Part shown: piece by piece, positions 7,451-16,176 of the stretch
How positions within the stretch are numbered: position 1 is the stretch's first letter
Layout: the number at the start of each line of letters is the position of its first letter
Origin: an uncultured Akkermansia sp.
Lineage (GTDB): Bacteria > Verrucomicrobiota > Verrucomicrobiia > Verrucomicrobiales > Akkermansiaceae
Reading direction: 5' to 3'
Length of the DNA stretch: 56,604 bases
Assembly: GCA_947624205.1 (NCBI GenBank)
Contig: CANQJI010000005.1
Span: forward strand, 1-56,604
Notes under the pieces: model-generated
What the model was told of the DNA's origin: nothing
Database searches by the model: none
What the model saw: only the letters and a program-made list of their open reading frames with translations
Translations under genes and position numbers: made by a program

Positions 7451-10400
7451 ATGAAACTCCATTTGCCAATCATATTGCTCACCGCCCTCATGGCGGTGAT
7501 GACCACCCTGCCGACCTATGGAAATGTCACTGTCACCCAGAATGGGAAAGAACAAAGTGACTACAGCGCAAAGACTTTCTCAAACTCAACGGTAGAATAT
7601 ACTGTAGATGGAGAGGGAGAGGAGCACGAGCTTAAACTTGATGCAAAAGGGGGTACAACTAATGGAATCACGAATGTTTATGTCAATGAAGGCGGAACAT
7701 TCACAATGGACTCTCGCTCCAACTCTCCCACTCTTGGGAAAGCTACCACATCTGCAGAGCTTACCATCGCTGTGACCGGAGGAACATTCAATCTTGGAGA
7801 TGCCCATTTAGGACAATCGGATGGGGGGACCGCAACTTCAACAATCAGGGTGGACGCTGCAGGAAAGTTTTATTCTAGGATACTCGAAGGGGGTGCCGGA
7901 TACACGGGTTCTATCGGATGTATTTCTTCTAGTAGTAAAGCAGGAACAACCAATACAACGATTGAAATCAAAGGTTCAGGGAGTCTATTCGAACAAAATT
8001 CATCTGATGTTGGTTCATGCTATCAATCCAATGTTTCTAGTAAACAATCTGTGACAACTAAGATTGATGTGGTTCAGGGGGGACAATATATTCTCACCAC
8101 TGATAGTGGGGTGTCATCCGATGCACAGCTGGGATTTGCGTCAGGGCTTAATTGTGCGGCAACAACAACTATCAATATAAGCGGGAAGGATAGCGTATTC
8201 CTGATGCAGCCAGCGTCCAGCAACCCGTGCGAAATTGGAAGTGTTTCTTTCGGCAACGGTGATCAAAACAAAGCTACAACTACAACTACTATTTCTGTCG
8301 AGGATCAAGGCGTATTTAAAATGGCGAAGAAGGAAAGCCACGGAGGTCGTTCGACAATTGGTTATTGTGGGGCTCAGGGGAGTGTTGCTGAAGTTTATTT
8401 GAAGCTTAATGGCGGCAGTTTTCAACTTGGTGACACTAGTGAAGAATTGGCGGGCGGAGTCAACATTGGTCATGCCCGAGGAGGCAAGATACTTGTGGAC
8501 ATAGAGGTTGGAAAAGATAAAACGGATGAGACCCTATCAGGACAAATGATAATGAATCAGGGCACATACGTTGGATACGCTAACCTTGGCATTACTGAAG
8601 GCGAGGGTATAGAAGCTGAAACTGGTGTCAGTATCCGCCTGAAGGATAACGGAAAGATGACAATTAATGGAAAAAAGTCAACGTCGGCATCTGGGATTGG
8701 AAACGGGATTGGCGTGGCACAGGTGTCAAAAACGGCTCAGAAAGCGATGACGACTGTTGACATTACGATAGAAGGAACGAGTAATCTCACATTGAAGGAG
8801 GGAGCTATAGGTGCTGCCATCGGTACTTTTTCAGGGGCCACCGAAAAGCCATGTTCGACTGCTACGACGAAGATGGTACTTAAAGACAGCGGCAGTCTCA
8901 CTATATCCGGAGGAAAACTGGGATACATCCAGACTGCTGAAATAAACGAGTCGAATCTGACCATAGAACTCCGAGACAAGGCTAAGATGAGCTGGACTAG
9001 TGGGAGTATTGGAACTGACGAACTTGGTTCTAGTGCTGATATCACACTGAGAGGTGAATCAAGTTTCACCCGTTCGATGACAACTGCCCTCTACGCTAGT
9101 GTCGACATCTTTGAAAAGGGGACTTACACGGTGGGATCTGGAAATGCGGGCGATGGTGCTATCACGATGCATGGTGGTAATCTGGCGAATGCGACAAATT
9201 ACAGGGGAACTTCCGTAGTCATCGATGTAGATGAGGCTTTTTCCGGTGCTATGAAGATGGGAAAATTGAGCGCTGGTAAAGTGACATCGTTCAAAGCGAA
9301 TGGACAGGAAGTACGGTTGGAGGATCTTGGTAGCGGCACGCTGAGGTTGAGTGGTGGCGACAGGATTAAGCTGGGTAAGGAGAGTGCATGGGTGAAGGAT
9401 TCCGTCCAAGGCGACGGGCAAAGGCATGCGCTTTTCCAATTTACCAGTGGTAGCGGAAGTGTAGAGGTTGATACTGATGGGGAAGGTGGCAAATTCTATT
9501 TGGATCTCAAAGCGGGAGATCTGGACTTCTCCTCTGCCTCCGATGACGGTATTACGGTGGAAGTTTGGATTACGAACGGAACTTTGAATGAATTAGAAGC
9601 GAATGATTTTGAAGTTGGAGAAGGTTGGGGGATGAGAGTAGAGCAATACGATGCTGACAGTGGTAAGCTGATTCTGACTGGCAAGCTGAATGTGTGGGAT
9701 GCTAAGAATGATGGTGATCCTAGCGAAACCGGTCATGCTGAAGGTGTGGCTAGTGAGCTTGAGGGTTATGACAAGGTTGTCATCGATGAGAATACCACAC
9801 TCAATGCCGATGCCGATGCAACGCTCAAACAGCTCCAGGGAGACGAAGGTGCTAATCTTGAGATTACCAATGATAGCGAAGTAGAGCGACAGATTACTTT
9901 CTACAACAAGAATAAAACAGAATCGCCATCGGATCATTCCGGCGATACAATTTTTGAAGGAGCCATTAGCGCAGGACCAAATGTAAATCTGAAGAAGACG
10001 GGCGATGCCTTGATGGTTGTGGAAGGCAATCTGCAAGCCAGCAACGACTTGGAAGTGAATGAGGGAGGACTGACACTAAAAGGGCAAGGAAATACCGTAG
10101 GCGGTACTCTCACCGTGGGTGGTGAGGAGACAAGAGGCACGCTGGATGTACAGGGCAACCTGAATGCTCAGGATGTGAATGTGCAGAACGGTACGCTCAC
10201 ATTTGGCGAGAACAGCGAGAGTTCCATCGGCGGCGAGCTGACGCTCGGCGACAAAGGCGCCCTGCAGGTGGACGGTAAACTTACCCTTTCCGGTACAAGT
10301 GATCTGTCCAAGGATAGCGACAAGCTCTCCGGGAGTGGAACGATTGAGGTATCCGGTGAAGATGGCTCCTTGACGTTTGGTGACGAGACAATGGCAGACG

Positions 10401-12388
10401 AATCAGAGCTGAAGTTCAAAGCTGTTGACGGCGGAACACTCAATTACACCGGCTCTGCTGGACTTGAACTATCTGATTTGACAGGAAACGGTCATTACAC
10501 CGGCAGTAGCTTCCTCGTAAATGGAGATGGCTCGGGAGAAGAGCAAGTATTCGAAGGTACGGTAGAGGGTTCTCTTTCTCTGGAGGGGGGCAAATACAAC
10601 CTGACGAATCCGGATAATGCCGGTTGCGCTCTCGTAGTGGGATCTGACAGCGAGGCAACTCTGGCGGCAGGATCGACGTACAAGTCCATCGACAACCAAG
10701 GAAGACTGTCAACCTCGACCTCGGAAGAAACCGGGGATGTCTGCATCACGGCAGAAGGGAACATCATCTTCCGCAATGGTGCGCATTCACCCGTGAGGAT
10801 CGACCTGAGCGATCCGGAGTTGTCGCAGAGCGGTGAAGAAATCAACTACAAGTCGACAGCCGGGAAGATCATCATCGAACATGAGACGGAGCTTGACGTT
10901 ACACTGACCGGCAACATCCTGGATGCGAAGGGAGACCTGAATGTCGTGATCATGGAAGCCACCGGGGGAATTGAGAATCACGAGGAGTACAACGAACAAA
11001 CAGCGAACTATAAGATGAAGACTGTTCGATTCATGGCGGAACCCCAGGTAGAAGAAGGATGGACAAAGGTTGAAGCCGCAGCAGTGGTGAAACCGGGAGA
11101 AGGCGTCAACGAAGCCGTCATGAATCAGCTCTATGACGTCGGCAAAACCACATTCTGGACAAAAGATGGACAGCTTCTCACGTACATCCCGCAGCGGACG
11201 GAAAGCCCGTGGGAGCAGTATGTGACCACATCCAACAGTCGCGCCGGATTGGGCTTGCTCTATCGCGACCTTCATCAGAACGGCGTGATGGAAGCCGATC
11301 AGGACGTTGTGGCGCTGATTGATGGGATCGACAGACTCGTTAAGAGCAATCCCGCCGAAGCTCGGCGTGCACTGGCGGCTGTGGCGGGAAGCACATTGAC
11401 CTCCCTCTCCGCGGCGCAGAGCGCTGCCCTGCGCAACCAAATGGGCCGCGTGCGTGACCATGCCCTGCAGGCCGCTCGCCTGCGCTGCGCCGGTAATGTC
11501 GACGAGGCAACTGCCCAGCAGCGCCCCTGCAAGAACTCCCACGTCTGGGTGGAGGGTACAAGCTTCTTCTCCGAGCAGCACAGCGTCGGCGATGAGAGCG
11601 GCTATCGCCTCAACTCCTGGGGCGGCACTCTGGGCATCGATGCGCAGGTGGATGCCCACTGGAGCGTCGGCGTAAGCCTCTCGGCGAGCTATGGCGATCT
11701 GGAGGCACGTGCGGCGGATTATGCCAAGGGAGATTTGGATACGTACACCGTGAGCTTCTGGAGCCAGGCGAAGAACGGCCGCTGGGGCAACACCCTGCTC
11801 TTCACTCTCGGCACGAATGAGGCAGATCTCAAACGTACGGTGAACTACGGAGCGGGCAGCTACACCGCCACGAGCAACACGAGCGGCAGCAGCCTGGGGG
11901 CGATGTGGGAAGTTACTTATGACCTCCACCCGGTGAAGGACAACAAGAGTAACATCCTCCAGCCGCTGTTCAACGTGGCAGTGATGCACACGAGCATGGA
12001 CGGGTTCAGCGAGAAGAATGCGGGGAACGTAGGCCTTACGACGGAGAAGCAGACGCGCGACACGGTAACACTGGGTCTTGGACTGCGGTGGCTGGCGGCG
12101 ATCAACTCCGCGAAAGCTCTCAACCGCACGGTGAGTACGGAGGTGCATGCGAATGTGGCGCAGGACATGGGCGACCGCCGAAGTGTAGCAAACGTGGCAT
12201 TGCTGGCAGATCCGAGCTACACTCAGAATGTGTACGGCTCGAAGGCAGGCAGCACGGCGTTCCAATTCGGAGCGGGAGTGAATGTACCGATGACGCCGAA
12301 CTCGCAGATCTACGTGAACGCGGGCGGCGAGTTGCGTGAGCACGCGAATGCATGGAACGCTGCACTGGGCGTCCGAATGGGCTTCTGA
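7451..12388 (+). CDS. Autotransporter, large passenger plus beta-barrel
   Basis: This 1645-aa outer-membrane protein is exported by Sec and anchored by a C-terminal type V barrel. I start it at the ATG at 7451 because it gives MKLHLPIILLTALMAVM, a signal peptide sharing its first six residues with the giant autotransporter at 41567; the open frame further upstream runs through the palindrome. Residues ~25-1200 are a Gly/Thr/Ser-rich beta-helix passenger with repeated G-G-x-(F/L)-x-(L/M) turns and a PATR-like NLKKTGDALMVVEGN segment. An alpha-helical linker (~1260-1340, rich in Ala and Arg) precedes the barrel at ~1364-1645, which has LNSWGGTLGIDAQV and ends VRMGF with the terminal Phe expected for BAM recognition. 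The passenger ligand is unknown; adhesion is a guess. Confidence 0.92.
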   Translation: MKLHLPIILLTALMAVMTTLPTYGNVTVTQNGKEQSDYSAKTFSNSTVEYTVDGEGEEHELKLDAKGGTTNGITNVYVNEGGTFTMDSRSNSPTLGKATTSAELTIAVTGGTFNLGDAHLGQSDGGTATSTIRVDAAGKFYSRILEGGAGYTGSIGCISSSSKAGTTNTTIEIKGSGSLFEQNSSDVGSCYQSNVSSKQSVTTKIDVVQGGQYILTTDSGVSSDAQLGFASGLNCAATTTINISGKDSVFLMQPASSNPCEIGSVSFGNGDQNKATTTTTISVEDQGVFKMAKKESHGGRSTIGYCGAQGSVAEVYLKLNGGSFQLGDTSEELAGGVNIGHARGGKILVDIEVGKDKTDETLSGQMIMNQGTYVGYANLGITEGEGIEAETGVSIRLKDNGKMTINGKKSTSASGIGNGIGVAQVSKTAQKAMTTVDITIEGTSNLTLKEGAIGAAIGTFSGATEKPCSTATTKMVLKDSGSLTISGGKLGYIQTAEINESNLTIELRDKAKMSWTSGSIGTDELGSSADITLRGESSFTRSMTTALYASVDIFEKGTYTVGSGNAGDGAITMHGGNLANATNYRGTSVVIDVDEAFSGAMKMGKLSAGKVTSFKANGQEVRLEDLGSGTLRLSGGDRIKLGKESAWVKDSVQGDGQRHALFQFTSGSGSVEVDTDGEGGKFYLDLKAGDLDFSSASDDGITVEVWITNGTLNELEANDFEVGEGWGMRVEQYDADSGKLILTGKLNVWDAKNDGDPSETGHAEGVASELEGYDKVVIDENTTLNADADATLKQLQGDEGANLEITNDSEVERQITFYNKNKTESPSDHSGDTIFEGAISAGPNVNLKKTGDALMVVEGNLQASNDLEVNEGGLTLKGQGNTVGGTLTVGGEETRGTLDVQGNLNAQDVNVQNGTLTFGENSESSIGGELTLGDKGALQVDGKLTLSGTSDLSKDSDKLSGSGTIEVSGEDGSLTFGDETMADESELKFKAVDGGTLNYTGSAGLELSDLTGNGHYTGSSFLVNGDGSGEEQVFEGTVEGSLSLEGGKYNLTNPDNAGCALVVGSDSEATLAAGSTYKSIDNQGRLSTSTSEETGDVCITAEGNIIFRNGAHSPVRIDLSDPELSQSGEEINYKSTAGKIIIEHETELDVTLTGNILDAKGDLNVVIMEATGGIENHEEYNEQTANYKMKTVRFMAEPQVEEGWTKVEAAAVVKPGEGVNEAVMNQLYDVGKTTFWTKDGQLLTYIPQRTESPWEQYVTTSNSRAGLGLLYRDLHQNGVMEADQDVVALIDGIDRLVKSNPAEARRALAAVAGSTLTSLSAAQSAALRNQMGRVRDHALQAARLRCAGNVDEATAQQRPCKNSHVWVEGTSFFSEQHSVGDESGYRLNSWGGTLGIDAQVDAHWSVGVSLSASYGDLEARAADYAKGDLDTYTVSFWSQAKNGRWGNTLLFTLGTNEADLKRTVNYGAGSYTATSNTSGSSLGAMWEVTYDLHPVKDNKSNILQPLFNVAVMHTSMDGFSEKNAGNVGLTTEKQTRDTVTLGLGLRWLAAINSAKALNRTVSTEVHANVAQDMGDRRSVANVALLADPSYTQNVYGSKAGSTAFQFGAGVNVPMTPNSQIYVNAGGELREHANAWNAALGVRMGF

Positions 12389-12657
12389 GGAGGATTCAAC
12401 GAGTTCTTCTCAAAAGGAACAATACAACAGGTAAATGAAGTGCCGCTCGTCGGGGAAACCTGGCGGGCGGTTCAGTTCGCATGGTAGTGCACGCAACGTT
12501 GCATGACCCACGGAGGGGTGACCCCCAAAGTGAGATCGCCTCACGATGCGAGGGAAATGGATACCTCTACACGGTCTTACGATCCGTGAAGGACATGCAC
12601 AATGCAGGTAACATCACTGAGGGTGGAACGTAAGCGGCGGTAAAGAGCAGAGAAGTA
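12389..12657. other. Convergent intergenic gap, nothing firm
   Basis: This 269-bp gap lies between the autotransporter stop and the end of the small secreted gene. It holds a perfect 10-bp palindrome (GCAACGTTGC, near 12494-12503) and several short imperfect stems but no T-tract terminator, no open frame with a start site, and no RNA family that I recognise. Confidence 0.4.
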
Positions 12658-12909
12658 TCACCCGCGATCGGCGCCGCCGCAAATCTTGCAGTTATTGCCG
12701 GATGGAGTATCGGAGCCGTGGCCTTTGCTCTTTTTGTAGTAGCGACAGGAGCGGTTATGCGTTTTGCCGGAAGACGCGGTGATCCAGTAGCGCGGCTCCT
12801 CAGTCGAGGCTGTACGTGTGTCAGAAGGCGTGGGATCCGGGGCGGCAGAGGATGAGATCGGGGCGATACATACGAGGGCCGTGCAGAGCAGAGAGATGAA
12901 ACGAGACAT
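12658..12909 (-). CDS. Small secreted Cys-rich protein
   Basis: This 83-aa protein begins with a signal peptide (MSRFISLLCTALVCIAPISSSA, cleavage likely near residue 22). The mature part is a Pro/Thr linker followed by YWITASSGKTHNRSCRYY and, 19 residues on from that Cys, CKICGG. The three Cys plus His look like a compact disulfide or metal-binding knuckle. I have the impression that this YWIT...SCRYY...CKICGG pattern is common in Verrucomicrobia, but no function is known to me. A TATTCT -10-like box ends 6 bp before the ATG, and there is no Shine-Dalgarno. It is divergent from the TolC-like gene, with a 200-bp repeat between them. Confidence 0.72.
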   Translation of the reverse strand: MSRFISLLCTALVCIAPISSSAAPDPTPSDTRTASTEEPRYWITASSGKTHNRSCRYYKKSKGHGSDTPSGNNCKICGGADRG

Positions 12910-13129
12910 GGTAGTAGAATAGGTGTATTTTGGAACGAATCTCTTGTATCACATTCCCTTTTGTTTTTGAAGAGGAAAAACAGTCATCGGAAAACGCGCT
13001 TGATCTGCCACGATTTGATCTGCATGGTTTTCGCACGATTCCACGTCCGAGCTTCTTGCTCATTCTTCCCAATGACGGTTTTGGATTGAAATCGACGCGC
13101 AGGTACGCTCAATCTTCGTCGGAATCCAG
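12910..13129. other. Upstream region of the small secreted gene
   Basis: These 220 bp lie between the small secreted gene and repeat copy A. A frame is open on the plus strand but runs into the repeat and has no coding character. Apart from the weak -10 box of the - strand gene, nothing is supported here. Confidence 0.4.
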
Positions 13130-13344
13130 GGCAAACGCATTAGAAAATGCGTTTGCCTATGTACGATTTATTAATAATGTGTGCGTTGCGCAGATTTTTT
13201 CGGATCATTAATGGATGCTGAGATCCCTCTAGAGCCACCATCATGATGACCGCTGGTTGTCATGATTTTTGATGCGTATGAGCAATAATACCATTCGATA
13301 AGGGCATTCCTCTGTTGATTAACTTCTCCTCAAATGCGTTTGCC
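13130..13344 (+). repeat. 200-bp structured repeat, copy A
   Basis: It begins GGCAAACGCATT-AGAA-AATGCGTTTGCC, itself a hairpin, and ends CAAATGCGTTTGCC, so its two ends are inverted repeats. Inside are a short stem TGTGC-GTT-GCGCA followed by T6 (13180-13200), a GGATC...GATCC pair (13202-13226), and a 12-bp stem with a three-base loop (13240-13266, two G-U pairs) followed by T5. Copies B and C share this plan and most of the sequence. There is no open frame. A MITE/REP-like non-autonomous element is the likely class. Confidence 0.85.
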
Positions 13345-13361
13345 GTGCGTTGGAATCAGGC

Positions 13362-13390
13362 TTGCTCAGGTCGGGGGTGTATGGTAGGAT
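13362..13390 (+). promoter_or_regulatory. Promoter of TolC-like lipoprotein gene
   Basis: TTGCTC (13362-13367), 17 bp, TAGGAT (13385-13390). It starts 18 bp after repeat copy A. The start codon is TTG 13399 or ATG 13402, 8-11 bp past the -10 box, so the leader is absent or minimal. Confidence 0.55.
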
Positions 13391-13401
13391 AACATCGATT
13401 G

Positions 13402-14673
13402 ATGGAGCGAGTGGTGCCCAGCTTGGTTTTTGTCGCAATGTGCTTGTGCGGATGCAGTCTCAGCAAGCACCTTGCGCGTACGTCAACGCGGGTTGAAAAG
13501 ATGTATGCCGATACGGTTGAATGGGAGAGGATGCCTATACGAACCATTACGTGGGAACAGGCCCTTTCTCTAGCCCGGAAGAATAGTTTGGAACTCAAGG
13601 ATGCGGATGATGAAATAGAGAATGCAAAACGGCAGGCGCTAAGTATCTATACGGACCTTATCCCCGGCGTATCGTACTACGGCTATATGACGCGCTCCAT
13701 CGCTCAATTATCTGACTCTGTCTCGTCGGATGATCTGAGTAGTTCGGTCAACGTGACTTTCTCCATCCCCGCGCTTACGCAGGTGCCCTATCGGGTTTAT
13801 TCCTCGAAGGCGCGACTCTTTGCAGCCATGAAGGCGAAGGAGGGGCGCTATCGCGAACTTGTTTCAAAGTTGTACCGAGCCGTGCGCGAACGAGAAGTTG
13901 AGATGGCGCGAGATGCCCTTGAGAAGAACGATCCAACGCAGGGAAGAGAATTCTCTGCTCAAAAGGAACAGGAGCAGAAACTGAGGAACGAGAAGTACTG
14001 GCAGGAACTCGCACAACTCATCGGAGTGCGTAATGTGCGTTGGCAAATTACTCCCACGAGCATGCCGCACGTAAAGTGGGAGGATTATGAGCCGCGGCTT
14101 AATCGTCTCGGCAACCTGGTTGTCTGTAATTTCGCCATGCGCCTCGAGCAGGCTCGTATGGCTCAATATGGCGTGGCTCTCAATTACCTGCCGACTATCA
14201 ACACGAGTCTCTACAGTCCGTCTCTTTTTTCGTCGACAGGTGGCACATATTCCGGCACTTTCCTGGACGAGGACGATACGCGCTTGAACTTGAGCATCAG
14301 CTATTCCCTGGATACCAGGCTCAGCACGTGGAATTCCTACCAGCAGAGTAAGGCGCGCTATGAACGGGAAAAAATCAAGGTGGCTGACGAATTACGTGAC
14401 CACCGGAATCGGATCTACCAGTTGCGGCAGAGTATGCGTGAGTACACGGCGTGGCACAGCTTTATGTCTAAGCAGATCGATTTCCTGAAGTCTGCGGACA
14501 CGTTTCATGCCGAGGATTTCATTGAGCAGGCGGGGAAGCTGTATTCTCTGCAGGTTGAGTTGCTGAATCAGGAGGGAAAAGCAATTGAATCAGAGGCTGC
14601 TCTCGTGCTGGAATACGGTATGCCGAACGAGCCGGATTCTCCTTCATGCGGTCTCGAGACGGATCAGCACTAA
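13402..14673 (+). CDS. TolC-family outer-membrane lipoprotein
   Basis: This 423-aa protein starts MERVVPSLVFVAMCLCGCSL, a lipoprotein signal with a CGC lipobox and acylation expected at the Cys around residue 18. The body opens with ITWEQALSLARKNSLELKDADDEI, the usual beginning of an outer-membrane efflux (OEP) domain. Two helical-hairpin halves follow, with beta-strand segments in between (residues ~75-115 and ~250-310) and long coiled helices near the C-terminus. TolC relatives form trimeric channels for RND, ABC or MFS pumps. No pump or adaptor gene adjoins it, so its partner is unknown, and the overall match is moderate. An in-frame TTG lies one codon before the ATG. Structured repeats flank it on both sides. 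Confidence 0.78.
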   Translation: MERVVPSLVFVAMCLCGCSLSKHLARTSTRVEKMYADTVEWERMPIRTITWEQALSLARKNSLELKDADDEIENAKRQALSIYTDLIPGVSYYGYMTRSIAQLSDSVSSDDLSSSVNVTFSIPALTQVPYRVYSSKARLFAAMKAKEGRYRELVSKLYRAVREREVEMARDALEKNDPTQGREFSAQKEQEQKLRNEKYWQELAQLIGVRNVRWQITPTSMPHVKWEDYEPRLNRLGNLVVCNFAMRLEQARMAQYGVALNYLPTINTSLYSPSLFSSTGGTYSGTFLDEDDTRLNLSISYSLDTRLSTWNSYQQSKARYEREKIKVADELRDHRNRIYQLRQSMREYTAWHSFMSKQIDFLKSADTFHAEDFIEQAGKLYSLQVELLNQEGKAIESEAALVLEYGMPNEPDSPSCGLETDQH

Positions 14674-14742
14674 ATTCCCGTCCCGGTGTACGGAATCAGA
14701 TATCGGCACGCCCGTGACGCGGAATCTTTCCCTCGTTCCAGG

Positions 14743-14940
14743 AATGCGTTTGCCCTATGTACGATTTTCGATAATGTGCGCGTTGCGCAGATTTTTCGGA
14801 TCATTAATGGATGCTGAGATCCCTCTAGCACCATCATCATGATGACCGCTGGTTGTCATGATTTTTGATGCGTATAAACGAGGATATCAGTCAATAAGGG
14901 AATTTGCTCTGTTGATTGACTTCCCTCAAATGCGTTTACC
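14743..14940 (+). repeat. 200-bp structured repeat, copy B
   Basis: This is the same element as copy A but its left arm is cut: it starts at AATGCGTTTGCC, without the preceding GGCAAACGCATT half. The TGCGC-GTT-GCGCA stem with T5, the GGATC...GATCC pair and the ATCATGATGACC...GGTTGTCATGAT stem with T5 are all kept. The right end has one change (AAATGCGTTTACC). It lies between the 3' ends of the TolC-like gene and the coiled-coil gene, where its T-tailed hairpins could act as a shared terminator. Confidence 0.85.
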
Positions 14941-14971
14941 ATGGGGAGGAGACACGGCATCAGTGTCATCT

Positions 14972-15784
14972 TCATCCGGCTGAGGCGACGAGGATACGTT
15001 CCAACAAATTCATCAGCTGCGCCATGGTCGAATTTCCGGAGGCCTGCAATTCAGAACGCAGGGTGAGTAGCTCCTTGCGCAGGTGCATCAGGCGTTCCCT
15101 GGATGGAAGAACAGCTTCTCTTTGTTCATCAGTGCGCGGAGGATCCAGCAACGTGAGCATGTGTCTCGTACGCTCCATCTGCGTAGCTTGCTCCTGAAGA
15201 ATCTGCATCGCTTCCGCGGCTGTGGCGTCGTCCTTGGTTTTACGCAGAACGAAGAGTACATTTTCAAGCTGGTCACTTAGCTTGTTGTAGAGTTCCGTGT
15301 GGGGCAAATCATCAGCTTGCAACACGCCGGAGTTCACTGAGACGCTTACTCCATAGCGCCGGAATACCTCCATAAGCTTTTCGCTGCCGTACGCCTCGAC
15401 TTCGTAAAGTCGCTTCATGGTCGTCAGGTACATCTGCGAGATATGCGTGAGCGACGTCATATGGGTCTTGATGGTGCGGACATCGTCGTCTCCGGTGATA
15501 GGACGACTCTGCAACTGTCGGAGTTGATGACTCATAGACGCGAGGAGTTGATCCAGTCGTTCCGCGGCCACATCGGCACTTGCTTTATCCGCCACAGAAC
15601 CAAGCAAAGTTTCTACCTGCTGCCCCTCGCTTATCAGTGTTTCGCAGAGCTTTTTGAGCGACGTCTCGCTCGTTTCCTGCCGAGGTTGCGACACAGCAAC
15701 ACTCCTTCCCGATTCCTGAGCTCTTATCTGCGCTGCAAGAATCAGTAAACCGGACAGCAGGAGGAAGGTGTTTTTCAGATTCAC
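14972..15784 (-). CDS. Exported helical protein of unknown function
   Basis: This 270-aa protein starts with a GTG and a signal peptide (MNLKNTFLLLSGLLILAAQI, cleavage likely after RA near residue 22). The rest is almost entirely helical and Leu/Gln/Glu/Arg-rich, with heptad-like stretches at ~40-130 and ~175-265 and no Cys pairs or TM segment, suggesting a periplasmic coiled-coil protein. I do not recognise the family. It has its own clear promoter and faces the TolC-like gene tail to tail. A periplasmic adaptor or structural role would fit but is not shown. Confidence 0.78.
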   Translation of the reverse strand: MNLKNTFLLLSGLLILAAQIRAQESGRSVAVSQPRQETSETSLKKLCETLISEGQQVETLLGSVADKASADVAAERLDQLLASMSHQLRQLQSRPITGDDDVRTIKTHMTSLTHISQMYLTTMKRLYEVEAYGSEKLMEVFRRYGVSVSVNSGVLQADDLPHTELYNKLSDQLENVLFVLRKTKDDATAAEAMQILQEQATQMERTRHMLTLLDPPRTDEQREAVLPSRERLMHLRKELLTLRSELQASGNSTMAQLMNLLERILVASAG

Positions 15785-15795
15785 GCTTTGCGCCC

Positions 15796-15824
15796 ATTCT
15801 ACAGGTACGGTGCCTATATGTCAA
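15796..15824 (-). promoter_or_regulatory. Promoter of exported coiled-coil gene
   Basis: On the minus strand: TTGACA (15824-15819), 17 bp, TAGAAT (15801-15796). The GTG start at 15784 is 11 bp past the -10 box, leaving a leader of roughly 5 nt with no room for a Shine-Dalgarno. Confidence 0.7.
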
Positions 15825-15842
15825 GGAGATGAAGTAAACCGG

Positions 15843-16079
15843 GGCAAACGCATTAGAAAATGCGTCTGCCTATGTACGATTTACGAGGTACGATGTACGA
15901 TTTATTAATAATGTGCGCGTTGCGCAGATTTTTTCGGATCATTAATGGATGCTGAGATCCCTTTAGAGGCATCGGCATGATGACCGCTGGCTGTCATGAT
16001 TTTTGATACGTATAGACAACAATATCAGTCAAATAAGGGTATTTCCTCTGTTGATTGACTTGCCTCAAATACGGTTGCC
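15843..16079 (+). repeat. 200-bp structured repeat, copy C
   Basis: Full left hairpin (one change in the right arm, GCGTCTGCC), the same internal stems, and a right end CAAATACGGTTGCC with two changes. It carries about 20 extra bases near 15883-15903 that duplicate the GTACGATTTA unit. It lies between the divergent coiled-coil and uvrA genes. Confidence 0.85.
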
Positions 16080-16176
16080 CTGAGAGGATATTGAGAAAGT
16101 TTGCGGGATTCATTAATTTTCAGGACGGTAGATCTTGGGGCTTTTCGTGGGGATGAATTAGGAGTAGAATGAAAGT

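Noticed and set aside
10787..12343. A 518-codon minus-strand frame opposite the first autotransporter
   Set aside because: Covers the barrel of a confident gene and has no motif of its own.
12389..12657. A tRNA or known structured RNA in the gap after the first autotransporter
   Set aside because: No cloverleaf, no GGTTCGA-type T-arm and no recognisable RNase P, tmRNA or 6S pattern; only short imperfect stems.
12930..13211. A 93-codon plus-strand frame running into repeat copy A
   Set aside because: No ribosome site, no coding character, and its end lies in a non-coding structured repeat.
13130..16079. CRISPR array
   Set aside because: Repeats are ~200 bp, spaced by whole genes of over 800 bp and structured inside; no short regular repeat-spacer pattern and no cas genes.
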